The position numbers and the translations under genes were made by a program. Positions 43,759-54,424 of a DNA stretch of 64,000 bases are shown piece by piece (the first letter of the stretch is position 1; every line of letters begins with the position of its first letter). This DNA comes from Dichetophora obliterata (lineage: Eukaryota > Arthropoda > Insecta > Diptera > Sciomyzidae), in contig OY986436.1 in the NCBI GenBank assembly GCA_963920525.1, forward strand, positions 7,304,501-7,368,500, given 5' to 3'. Below the pieces are notes generated by a model. That model was not told the DNA's origin. It searched no databases and was given only the letters and a program-made list of their open reading frames with translations.

Positions 43759-44195
43759 CATAACTCAATTTAATCAATTAAACTTAATTTAATGCTCATC
43801 ACCATGATGTAAATTATTAAGAAATATTTCTTTACAAAAATTTGCGAGAGTCGTTAAAAAATATTACCTACAAATTATAATTTTGACCGCTTGAAACATT
43901 ACGAAAAGCCACCTAAAGTTCAAAGTTGATTAGAAAAAAATATTGGTCTGTTTATTTTGCATAAAAGAGCGTAAAGGTGTTATTTTAAGAACTATAGAGT
44001 AATTAAGCCAAGTACTATTTTTAGGCCGTTTTTGGGCCTTTAAGCCTAGGTGGGTGGCCTTGTTTTATTCACTAAACGACATCCATTTTCTTATGCAAGC
44101 CTTATTTTGCAGCCTCAAACTAACAGAAAATCAGAAAAAGGCACATATGGGTGCTCTAATACATATATGTATATAATTGATCAGCACCACCTCCT
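43759..44195. other. Non-coding segment
   Basis: Ends in ATCAGCACCACCTCCT (44180), the dispersed motif also seen at 15926. No gene recognised. Confidence 0.3.
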
Positions 44196-46133
44196 CCCAG
44201 CTAGTATTTGGAAGACTGTATGACGAGCGCGATCATTTCGCGATTATTTTTTTAATCGTCCAGACGATTGTTGAAGTATAATTTTATTTTACTCTTCTAA
44301 ATGATGCTATTGCGATTCGTTGTGACGAGTACTGGACGAGTGAATTGTCGTACACGCATTTTGGTTAGCATTTAAAGATTGCTAGTTGTCAAAGATCGCG
44401 TATGACATTTAAAAATGGTATTTATGTGACTCATTTTGATGATTGATTGACGAATGTTTTTCCGTTACTCTTCAATCGTCGTTTAATCGCTCTGACGACC
44501 ATTGAAATATTATTCTTCCCCACAATCGTATTTTACGCTTGTAAATTATGTATTAGCGAACCTTTTTGACGATGGTTTCGCGAGTGAATGAAGTCAGTGT
44601 ATTTTGTGTTACTCTAAAATCGCCGCTTATGCATTCTCGTGATCGTTTGGTGAATTTAAACGATATGTTTAGACAAGTCTACAAAGAATGATTGATTTTT
44701 GTTTTTTTTACAACAACTGATTTTTGCTTCATTTCAACTCAGTCAGCTTGTGAACACGTGTCGAGACTGGTAACTACAAAAAGTGTGCTTTTATTTTATT
44801 ATTAAATATTATTTATATATCCGCCATTTCTTGTAAAAACTTTACAAAAGCTAAAAGAGTTGGATCAATAGATACAAGAGAACGACGATACTGTTCCCCA
44901 ATTGGCATGTCTGTCTATCTTTATCTATCTACATCTTTTTATATCTATTTATATCTTTTTACAGAAACACATCCTTGGTAAAGTGGTTGGCGACTGCACC
45001 AACTTTGTGAGGAGTTCAATAAAAAAAAACCAGAGCGAAGAGGTCGCTGATAAATTGAGCTGTCGGGGAAGAAATAATTAGCTCAGTATCCAATAATTTA
45101 ATATTCCGAGAATTACAACAGCAAAGTACTTTTTATTTTATGATCTTGCATTTTCCTAATTTGTTTTTCTTTTTTAAGATGTCTGTCATTTATAATTCAA
45201 AGCTGACAATGCAGGAATTAATAAAGTGCTGAAACAATATTTTGTTAATGCTAGTGACCGACTCAGGAAGGGTGATCGGACCAAGAAGGATGACGGAACA
45301 AAGAAGGGGGATTTGGCTCAGAAATAATTTATTTTCTTCCATTTTTTTCTAAATCAAACTGAATCATTTTTTTTAATTTAATAATTGAATTAATGTTATT
45401 TATATATATAAACTTGTTACTTTTAATACTACAAAAAAAAATGAACAATACAGAAAATCCTTTTTTATTTTGAAGCATTTAAAAAAAAATAAATAAACTG
45501 GTCATTTCAGCCCTTGGAAGGACTTTGACCTAGCTTCTATTGATCAATTGTGTTGGGCGTGTAATTAAATGTTTGACCACAAATGACCGAGAACTGGACC
45601 TACGTGTTTATTGCCGACTCCGAACGGCTTATGTTCTCAAGAAGCCTTACATGGCAATTTTTACTCTCTGAGGTTTGCCATTGTCTGCAGAGAGGTGACG
45701 ACCGGACAGAAAACTTAATTCAATTGAAAAAACTTTTCTGTCTGAGCTGGAATTGAACCCGGGCTACCGCGGTTCTTTAGCTAAGGGGCCACGCACTCTA
45801 TCTACTATGCTACGGTCGCGACTTTGAAGCATTTAGGATAAATTAAAGATCGTCTTGGCAATAGTTTCAAGACTCGTCAGCGATTCTTTTTGGCGCATCG
45901 TGGATGACTAATTTAGGCGATTGTTTCAAGGCTCGTTTGAAGTAGGATTAAAAGCGCCTTACACGATTCTTTTCTGCGCATCGTAGACGACTCATATGAA
46001 AGAGTCGCCGGCTTGACACAGTTTCTCCCGTTGTACTGAACTTGCGCGAACAGAATGGGACTTCGTCGACGATTTATTTAATCGCCCGGTCCGATCGCGG
46101 AAGAGTCGTCTACGATTGAAAATGCTAGCTGGG
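44196..46133. mobile_element. TIR element with CCCAGCTAG ends, containing a SINE
   Basis: CCCAGCTAGTATTT at 44196 is matched in inverse by the end AATGCTAGCTGGG (46121-46133). Diverged inverted similarity continues for about 65 bp, with recurrent GCGATC, ATCGTC and GACGA motifs. The length is 1938 bp including the 341-bp SINE. No coding frame recognised, and no target duplication (CTCCT versus CTGAG). CCCAGC / CCAGC ends recur at 46492 and 47340, suggesting related families. Confidence 0.5.
45482..45822 (-). mobile_element. tRNA-derived SINE with 13-bp TSD
   Basis: Bounded by the exact duplication TTTGAAGCATTTA (45469-45481 and 45823-45835). On the minus strand it starts with a tRNA-like head: A-box-like TAGCATAGTAGATAGAG, and B-box GGGTTCAATTCC at 45749-45760. 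It continues through a body containing CATAAGCCGTTCGGAGTCGG and GTAGGTCC, and ends in a T-rich tail (TTATTTATTTTTTTTT). I remember the GGAGTCGG-x-GTAGGTCC core from abundant repeats of higher flies; this is memory, not a search. SINEs are transcribed by RNA polymerase III and mobilised by partner LINEs. Confidence 0.85.
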
Positions 46134-46141
46134 CTGAGTAA

Positions 46142-46477
46142 ATGTGTCTATGTTCGTCTGTCCATTTGTCTGTGTGCGATCACGATAACTTTGCAAACAT
46201 TTTTAATCGTCTCAGAGCTGTCAGCCTGAAAGATGAGACCATCGCCGGGAGCTCATTTGGGAGTCATCCGGGTATCGCCGACTGTAAGCAGCTGAATAAA
46301 AGCGATTCGCCGGGAAGATTCGCGAACGAATCGCCTAAAAGAGTCTTAAGCGATTCGCTGGCAATAGTCGCTATCGAATCGCCGAAAGGCGTTTTAAGCG
46401 ATTCGCTGGGAAGATTTACAAACGAATCGCCAAGAGAAATCCTTAGCGATTCGCGGAAAGATGTAAACACGAACTAA
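46142..46477 (+). other. Open frame over palindromic 48-bp repeat; probably not a gene
   Basis: The frame encodes 16-residue repeats of the form SDS(P/L)GRFANESPKRVL (about residues 54-104), from DNA repeats AGCGATTCGC...GCGAATCGCC. The opposite strand is also open (46264-46470) with similar repeats, as expected from palindromic DNA. No initiation context or domain supports a protein. It is listed because codon-phase periodicity could mislead an annotator. Confidence 0.5.
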
Positions 46478-46490
46478 GCGATTCGCAGAT
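46300..46490. repeat. 48-bp tandem repeat with AGCGATTCGC / GCGAATCGC palindromes
   Basis: About 3.5 copies of AGCGATTCGCTGGGAAGATT followed by (Y)RCGAACGAATCGCC. Each unit is internally inverted-symmetric around the GATTCGC core. Single GCGATTCGC-type units recur at 47345-47395. Confidence 0.8.
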
Positions 46491-46491
46491 A

Positions 46492-47340
46492 ACCAGCAAA
46501 AACAGTGCTTCTAAAGGCATTCTTTTAACATATGCATGTCATCGGGAGAAATGCTTTCCTAAGTCTTCTCTAGAAGTGCTTCCAGAATTTTTTCAATGGA
46601 AGATTTATTTGAGCACTTAAATGAAAGGATTCTATTAGGTGTTTTCCATAAATACTTTATATGGTTTTTGTGGTTAAGGAGGTTTAAAAAATCCCGTGGA
46701 AAATATCCTTTTTAATGATTTTTTCTCGATTTTGGTGTTGGAAATGAGAAATGTTTGGGTTTTGTTGAGTGTTTACAAAAATATCACGTAAATTATCCCT
46801 TTTCCCTATTTTCACGGCATTTTGGTGTTGGAGGTAGGAAGTGGTTGGGGGTGTTAAATAACCCACGGAAAATATCTAAAGCATATATTATAATAAAAGG
46901 GCTTAATGCATTAACATGATATGCCACACACAAAATATCTTGAAATAATCGACTCTAAAGTTTTGAAAAATTGTATTTTTGTATGAAAAATTGGAATTGA
47001 ACACGTAAACTCCTACAAATAGGTTAGAAAATTAATAAGAAATAGCCAAAATCTCTTCAGTGGTTGTTGGCAAGGCATTGAGTCATGTATTCTGCCTATA
47101 AAATTAATTTTTTAGATCATGTGGCTTATCACGTTATTGCAATAAGCCCTTCAATTATGTACAATTTTTTTTTTACTTTTATATGCTATTTGAATGTCTT
47201 TTAGAAGTAGTTTATGAGAATGTCTCTTCAAAGCCCTTTTTGATAAGGCTAAGAAGAAGCACAATTGGATCTATAGAATGTCTTCTGGAAGCAGTGTCCC
47301 TAAGAATGCATGGCAGATTTGAATCAAAAATTTTGCTGGG
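46492..47340. mobile_element. TIR element with (C)CCAGCAAAA ends and TA flanks
   Basis: ACCAGCAAAAA at 46492 and TTTTGCTGGG at 47331-47340 are inverse. Further in, ACAGTGCTTCTAAAGGCATTCT on the left corresponds to an inverted ACACTGCTTCCAGAAGACATTCT-type block on the right. TA lies on both sides (46490-46491, 47341-47342). 849 bp, non-coding; frames at 46684-46866 and 47183-47371 lack motifs. Confidence 0.55.
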
Positions 47341-47599
47341 TAAGAATCGCTGGCAAACGAATCGCTTTTAGGGTTCTCCAGCGATTTGTTGCGAATAAAT
47401 TTTGTTAAACGTTAAAAGCTTTTTTATAGAGGACAATTTTTGTCAAATCGGTCAACAAAAAAATCGACCACCGAAAATCATGCTGATATGAATATTTTCA
47501 ATTTCCATACGGCAATTTAATACCAAAAAGAATTTTTTAAAATTTTTCGAAGAGAGGTGTATTTAATAGCCTGCTTCATATTACGACGATCGATTTTGA

Positions 47600-47882
47600 A
47601 AGTTTTTAAAAAAGCCATCTTCCAACGATCGCCGGAATGCGCGATGGAAGACTTTTAAGATTTTTCTTGAATCGCGCCTTCATTGCTTGGGCGATTGAAA
47701 AGCAATCCATCTTCCAACGATCGCCGAAGTGAGCGAAGGAAGATTTTGATGACTTTTATTGAATCGCGCATTCATCGTTTGGACGATCGAAAAGCGATCC
47801 ATCTTCCAAAAAACCCTTGGGGGAATCGCAAGTGCTTCGCCAAATCAAATTCTCTTCCAATCGTCTTCCAAATGTTTGCAGG
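47600..47882. repeat. 92-bp tandem repeat, about three copies
   Basis: CCATCTTCCAACGATCGCCG starts at 47615 and 47707 and, changed at its end, at 47799 (period 92). Units share GGAAGA...TTTTATTGAATCGCGC and CGATTGAAAAGC. GCGATC/GATCGC palindromes tie this array to the neighbouring repeats. Confidence 0.85.
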
Positions 47883-48540
47883 GTAATATTCAATATACAA
47901 AATTCAACAACACATAAGCTTCTTTTTGAAAAATTAAAAAACTACCACTTTCGAAAATGAGCCAAATCGAATAAAAACCACGCCTACCGTGCAAAGTAGC
48001 TTTAAGTAAACAGTGAAGTATCTTTTAACTCCACAAAAATTTACCTGATGACTTTAAATTTAGCACAATTGTTTGTACTCTACATATCCACACAAAATTA
48101 TTTTATCAAATCTTAGATTCGTTAGTACAATTAATTGTTCTAACTTTGACCTTAAGCTCAATAAAAGATTTTAAACTATCAAACAACTAGAATTTGTATT
48201 TAAAATCAAGTATGATTTAAACTATCAAACATTTAGAATTTGTATTTAAATCATATAAAATCAACATAATAAAAAACACGGTCATTTAGAAAAAACTTTA
48301 ATTAGAAAAAAATTTTAATTCGATATGCCGTACAGTGGGTTGGATGGACTCGAAAACGAGGATTAATTCACAAGAGCGATAAATTATTGATTTTGAATTT
48401 TTAAATTTTTTATTTATGTACGGACAGCTAATTTAAAATATTGTATATTTTCCAATTTTTTAGTGCTAATAATTTTCTTTTATTATTTTTAGATGTATGG
48501 TTTTAAATTTATTTTTTAATTCAGTTGAATAGAGTTCTAG
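47883..48540. other. AT-rich segment without gene
   Basis: Contains CCACGCCTACCGTGCAAAGTA (47979), a diverged form of the motif near 23845, and a duplicated AAACTATCAAACA-x-TAGAATTTGTATTTAAA (near 48172 and 48219). Confidence 0.4.
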
Positions 48541-48542
48541 TT

Positions 48543-48995
48543 TTAAGAATCAAAGTTATTATTACCAACATCATCATCTTCCTCATCACCATCTTCAGAG
48601 CCATCATCATCACCATGACGATCATCATCATCCTCTTTTTCATTTCTATAATTACCATCACTTTCCGGAACTAATAGTTGTAATGCCAGTTTTGGTAAAA
48701 GTTGTATTTTTTTTGTAAAGTGCTTGCTTTTGCTTGAAATAAGAGGATTAGAGCTTAAGAGGAGTCTGCTTAATACATCTTCATTTGAATTTTCACGACT
48801 GCATTCACGAGAGAAATGCTCTCTATAATTTTTTAAATCTTTATTTCGAGCTTCTTGTGCTTCCTCTGACAACTGGTCAATTGGCAACAGTAAATGCTTT
48901 AAAATATCTGGTCCGTGTATAAAAAACTTATGCAATATTGGAGGCATGTTAAACCAGAAGTTCTTTTCAACAAAATACCGAGCGTAAAATATTCA
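48543..48995 (-). pseudogene. Unnamed transposon-type protein family, copy 1 (C-terminal half)
   Basis: The frame extends about 15 codons upstream of the ATG at 48947 (YARYFVEKNFWFN), so the ATG is internal. Motifs: WFNMPPILHKFFIHG, LPIDQLSEEAQEARNKDLKNYREHFSR, NEDVLSRLLLSSNPLIS, and a C-terminal tail rich in Asp/Glu (about residues 104-134). The same order appears in the second copy (60780-61392). I remember similar uncharacterised, repeated ORFs in arthropod genomes but cannot name the family or its reaction. The N-terminal half is absent and upstream sequence is a dispersed DNA repeat, so this is probably a fragment of a mobile element. Confidence 0.6.
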
Positions 48996-49445
48996 AACTC
49001 GAAATTTCTAAAAAGCATAATTCTATCAAAAAATTTCGTAACGATCGAATTATTAAACGTAATTGCACAAATTTTTATATCTTATATTAAGTATAGTTTT
49101 AGAAAATATTTCCAAGACATTTCGCTTAATTTTTTTTATATTTGGATTTTTTCGTTTTTTTTTTAATACAATAAGAAAAAAATGAGATTTTTTCCAAAAG
49201 TAAAAAATCATAACTCTGCTAACTTTAGTCTTATTTTCATGTAAAAAAGAAAAATAAAATGAAAAATGAAAAGCGTACCAGTTTTAAGAAAGTTTGAGCT
49301 TACAAATTTTTTTGGAAAAACAACAAATTTTCCCATATAAATCAAATTTTTTAATATAGAGATTACTAGAGGCACGTTTAAATATCTATTTTTTTCCCTG
49401 TAATTTAACAGTTTATTTTTTACATATAAAGGAAAAATCGAGGCC
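48975..49445. repeat. Dispersed repeat block, copy 1 (direct copy at 53739-54215)
   Basis: The block shares with 53739-54215, in the same order: ATTCAAACTCGAAATTTC, ATCAAAAAATTTCGTAACGA, AAAAATGAGATTTTTTC, ATCATAACTCTGCTA, CCCATATAAATCA and GGCACGTTTAAATATC. The copies are roughly three-quarters identical by eye and each about 470 bp. Confidence 0.8.
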
Positions 49446-50460
49446 CATGCACATTTCGAATTTGTAAAAAAGAGTTTCTTCCATTCAGCTAAGTACTACT
49501 CTAATGTACAGACATGCATTTATTTAACCAGATACAAAGTAACATATATCACAATATTTACAACACTTTCGAAGGCAGAAAAACCTTAAGCTAAAAAAAA
49601 TGCAATAAAAAAAAACCAAAAACAACAGGTACAAGAAAAACAAAACACATTTGTTATTGTTTCTACAAAAAAAAACCACAACAACCACAACAAAATAGTC
49701 TAGAAAACAAGCAAACTTGAAAAAAATGTGTATGCTATGTGTAAGCAACAATACGTTTTTAGCAGAGTTGTTTCACATAAAATAGTTTATTTTGAGTTCG
49801 CGCAAATATGCGCAAAATTTCAATTCTGATTCTGAAAGTTAAAATGCCTCTTTTTTAAATATATAAGCACTTTTAATAAATTAAAGTCAATTCACATTTA
49901 AAACTCAGCATGTACATGAAAAATTCCGTAGCATGAGAAATTTTTTAGAAAATAAATTCAAAATATTTTTCAACACTTTTTCACACTTTTTTTTTAATAT
50001 ATAGACAAATACCTGATATTGAAGATTCTATTTAAAAAATATAGTATTTTTTTGTAGTTTTTAGAAAAAAATTTGATTAAAAATATTTTAAAATCAGTTT
50101 TCACCACTTTGCGCAAATATACAAACAATAAGTGAACTTTGACAGCGTGCAGTTGCATTTATAAAAAAAAAATTTACTTAGTGATGCGGACATATAATTA
50201 CTTCAACTCGGTACCAATCATTATTGTCAAAACTTTGTTTGATTTTTTGAATTATTCCTCGGTTTCGGTACTTTCTAATCCAGTGTGCGCCGGGAACAGT
50301 TGCTGTGGTCCAATCAGTACCGAATTTTGTACGAAATATTTTTAGGCCTTACCTAAGCTAATTTCGTTTTGGGAGCGAAAATCAAATTATCTTATAAATC
50401 TCTCATACGAATAAGGTACGGTCTAAGTTCATTAGAAGGCACTTACATAAATTTTCAATA
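49446..50460. other. AT-rich segment without gene
   Basis: Contains A-rich and ACAACAACC-type low complexity (49580-49690). Frames at 49524-49751 (minus) and 50139-50345 (plus) have no recognisable motif. Confidence 0.35.
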
Positions 50461-50659
50461 GGGGTATTCACACTGACTTGAGTAGTTGGGTAGATTGGCA
50501 AATGCCGTACATTTTGTTTTCGTAAAGTGCCATTGTAGCCAAGTACTCATCTACCAATCTACTCTAGCTATCTACTCTAGACTTGTTTGGGTAAATTGAT
50601 TTCTTGCCAAATTGAGTACTTTTTCCATGTGCTACCACCCATTGCAAGAATAGGCAATA

Positions 50660-51960
50660 ATTGACCTAAGGGCATAAAATTTACAACATTTATTGTAAAA
50701 ACTAATATCTCGAATAATAAAAACAAATTGCCACACCCCCTATTACCGCCCATAAATCAATAAAAACGCTATATTTTAGATCAATGCGGTTGTATTCGAC
50801 TAAAATTTTGTAATTTAGTCGTATGGTTACTATCAGCAACTCTGGCAAAAATGGGCGTGGTGGAACTATAACTACGCCTACTTTTAAGAAATCATTATAA
50901 TTTCTGAGTTGTGCATGTAATGAAGCTTGGTGTGTATGTGCTACGAGACATATATATAAACATTGCCACGCCTACATTAACCGCCCTTCTCTATATATAA
51001 AATCGTTCGTGCAATGTCTCTTAAGATCTCAGGCACAGTAACACCTAAGGCCACCAAATTTGCAACATCTGTTATTAAGGTTAATATCTCGGTTCATAAC
51101 AACAATATGCCACACCCCCTTTTACCGCCCACAATTCAATAAAAATGCTATATTTCAGACGAATTCGGCTGTATTCGACTAAAATTTTATAATTTAGTTC
51201 GTATGGTTCCTATCGGCAACTCAACCCAAAATGGGCATGGTCGAACTCTAGCTACGCCTACTTTTCAGAAATCATAATTCCTGAGTTGTGCATGTTTTTA
51301 TAATGAAACTTGGTGTGTATGTGCTATGGGACCAAGTTGTGGTCACTATACACATAAATGTTGCCACGCCTACTTTTACCACCTTTTTATATATATAGAA
51401 TCATTCGTGCGATGCCTCTTAAGATCTCAGGAGAGGTAAAACCTTAGGCCACCAAAATTACAACATCTGTTATTAAGCTTAATATCTCGGTTAATAAAAA
51501 CAAAATGCCACACCTCCTTTTACCGCCCACAAATCAATAAAAATGCTATATTTCAAACGGTTTTGGTTGTATTAGACTAAAATTTGGTAATTTAGTTCGC
51601 ATGGTTACTGGCGGTAACTTAACTAAAAATGGGCGTGGTAAAACTATGTTTACACTGCATTTTCAGGGTATAAGCGTGGAGTGAAGCACAGTGCGCCAAG
51701 TATAAGCTAAATTGAGCTGCTTTTTTGACAGTAGATTTTTTTCGAGAACGAGATGGTTTAGGGAAAAAAACTTGACCACACCCCTTTTAACGGTCCACAA
51801 ATAAATAAAAAAAGCTATATTTCAGACGGTTTTGGTCGTATTAGACTAAAATTTGATCACTTAGTTCATATGGTTACTTTTGGAAATTGAACTTAAAATG
51901 GGCGTGGTCGCACTACAGTTATGCAGTTCAGATATATAAAATTATTTTTTCCCATTGGCA
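50660..51960. repeat. ~380-400-bp tandem repeat, about 3.5 diverged copies
   Basis: CCACAC(C)CC(C/T)TTTACCG starts at about 50731, 51110, 51508 and 51776 (spacing 379, 398 and a shortened 268). Each unit includes GCTATATTTCAGACG, TTTAGTTCGTATGGTTACT and AAATGGGCGTGGT. Confidence 0.85.
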
Positions 51961-52559
51961 TGAAAATTCTTATATGCCAATAAGGCGGTCTGTGAAAGGA
52001 CAATGTCTGCCCGGGATTACTAGTAAAATGCTTCGACGTTCACGTTAAAAGTTACTCGCACATAAAAAAACTTTTTTTACTCCCAATTAAAGGCCTAAAT
52101 TTTTCGCACATAAAATGACAAAAAAAAAATTGGTGGCAACCCCCTTCCAGCTGTCACTCATCTCTCATCGGCTACATTAGGGTGGCCCTTAATTTTAGGG
52201 GATTTTTTTTTATAAATTGGATATGTGCGGTGTCCTCGTTTGTTATATCCTAAAATGTTCACCATTCAACTAGCCACAGGAGTGCATCCTTAGTTTTGCT
52301 CTATCTCTTACAGTTTAGGAGATATATCCGTTTGAAAATTGGGTTTTGATTTTTTAGTGCTTAAAAAATGTACGCGTAAAATATACATAGAAAATGCTTT
52401 CCAAAGCTTAATGCTTTATTTTGGTAATGAATGAAGCTTATTTTATCGATATCTAGCCTCATTTTCCACTTATCGACAAAAAAAATTTTGATTCCAAATT
52501 AAGCTCCATTAGTCTATAGGACGCACCGTTTAGATTCTAGAAGTATTTAAAAGTTTTTG

Positions 52560-53215
52560 ATGATGAAGATGAAGACAATCGCTAAGGGATGGTTTTGTCC
52601 AACTTCTATGCAAAAACGCTGTCAATCCCCGTCAAAAATTTTTAAAAATATTTTCCATTACATTACAGGACAAGTGGCGTAAGTCCATTCATTTTATATC
52701 TCCCTTAATAATGGAGATAATCGCTAAGGGGTAGTTTTGTCCAATTTCTATGTAAAAATGCTGTCATTTCTCATAAAAATATTCTTAAAAATATGTTCCA
52801 TTACATTTTTACAGCGCAAAGGAGAAATTTTAAAAATTTTTCAGAGGACAAGTGGCTTAAGTCCATTCATTTTATATCTCCCTTAATAATGGAGATAATC
52901 GCTAATGGGTAGTTTTGTCCAAGTTCTATGTAAAAATTCTGACATTCTTCATCAAAAAATTCTAAAAAATATTTTCCATTACAATTTTACAGCGGAAATG
53001 ACAAATTATAAAAAATTTTCAGAGGACAAGTGGCGTAAGTCCATTCATTTTATATCTCTCTTAATAATGAAGAAAATCGCTAAGGGGTGGTTTTGTCCAA
53101 CTTCTAGGTAAAAATGCTGTCATTTCTCATCAAAAAATTCTTGAAAAATGTCTCCCATTAGATTTCTACAGCGGAATCGAGATATTTTAAAAATTTTCTG
53201 TGGTGCAAGTATACA
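52560..53215. repeat. 178-bp tandem repeat, about 3.5 copies
   Basis: GGACAAGTGGC(G/T)TAAGTCCATT starts at 52668, 52846 and 53024 (exactly 178 apart), with partial units on both sides. An inverted AATGGACTTACGCCACTTGT lies at 53395. Frames here are by-products. Confidence 0.9.
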
Positions 53216-53738
53216 TGTTTTTACTAATATGCAATATTCTGCATAATTTTTGTGTATTATTTAGTTTATTTTTTAAGACATGGATAGCTCCATTTATGTT
53301 ATTGACCTAGCTTATAAGCAAAACTGAGTTCTTTATACTTGGAATTTATTATAAGAATTTTTCTAAATGTTCAATTTTCTCAAAACTACCAAAAATGGAC
53401 TTACGCCACTTGTGCTCTGAGCAGCTCATATGTTGGCATCCCTGGAATTCCAAAATTTTTTCTAACTAAAATAAAAAATGAAAATTATTTAAGTAAGTTA
53501 AAATGAGAAACATAGTTCTTTAGATTTTTTATGATTTTTTTTTTGTGTTCGAAATGCCAGAAATGGGCACTTTGAGAATTAAAAAAAAAAAACAAGTTTC
53601 AAAAGCTATAACTTTGGTATCCGAATTTTGTTTTTTATTTGATTTTGTTGCATAAAATATTTCACAACTATCCTTAATCCATTTCCCGGTAACTTTTTCA
53701 AAATGTGCATTTTTAAATTTTTGGGAATTTTTTTCGTA

Positions 53739-54215
53739 AGAATACTCAAACTCGAAATTTCCAAAAAGGTACACTTCTACCAAAAAATTTCATAACGACC
53801 ACGTTATTTAACGTAATCCCACAATTTTTGTTTCTGTTTGAAATATAGTTTAAGAAAATATTTCCTCAAAATTTCAATGAAATTTTTTCAAATTTTGATT
53901 TTTGCGAGTTTTTAATGTCACAACAAGTAAAAAAATGAGATTTTTTTCGAAAAGTGAAAAATCACTACTCCGGTAGTTTTTGTTTAATTTTAATCTTGGA
54001 GTTCACATTTTGAAGAAAAATTTAATCAAAAACAAGACGAGTTTTTTGGAAAATATGCACTTAAAAAAAGTTTGTGGAATTTTTTAGAAAAGGAGCACTT
54101 TTTCCCCATATAAATCAGATTTTCAACTTAAGGTCGCAAGCGGCACGTGTTTAAATATCAATATTTTTTCTGAAAATTTCACTGCTTAGTTTTGTTTAGG
54201 AACAAAACTCCGGCC
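53739..54215. repeat. Dispersed repeat block, copy 2
   Basis: Direct-orientation copy of 48975-49445 (see there). The frame at 53529-53783 (minus) partly overlaps this block and is not supported as a gene. Confidence 0.8.
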
Positions 54216-54424
54216 CGCAATTTTTTACTTAAAAAAAAAACATAAGCAGGGGAGAAGGCGCATGCCTTGGTTCTTTGATCTCTTTTCAAAAAAAAAGATC
54301 AAACAAACATGCAGCACTGCCCAAAACTATTCTACAAAGTAATCAATTGCAATCTAGGGTGCTCGCAATAATCAAAAGTACTCAATCTACCCATAACCAC
54401 TATCCAAATCAGTGTGAATACCCC

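Larger units (their letters stand above)
50461..54424. mobile_element. Large (3.96 kb) non-autonomous TIR element built of tandem arrays
   Basis: GGGGTATTCACACTGACTTG at 50461 is matched in inverse by the end (54381-54424; rc GGGGTATTCACACTGATTTG). The symmetry extends through a TGGGTAGATTG block, giving TIRs of about 43 bp. TA lies on both sides (50459-50460, 54425-54426), within a symmetric CAATA context. Inside are a ~390-bp tandem (50660-51960), a 178-bp tandem (52560-53215) and the second copy of a dispersed block (53739-54215). No transposase frame was seen. Confidence 0.65.

Noticed and set aside
46142..46477. 111-codon frame with 16-residue repeats as a secreted or structural protein
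   Set aside because: The repeat is palindromic DNA open on both strands; no signal peptide or other domain beyond the repeat.
53529..53783. 84-codon minus frame sharing NFEFEY with the 48975 block
   Set aside because: Similarity is explained by the duplicated DNA block; reading frame is not kept along it.
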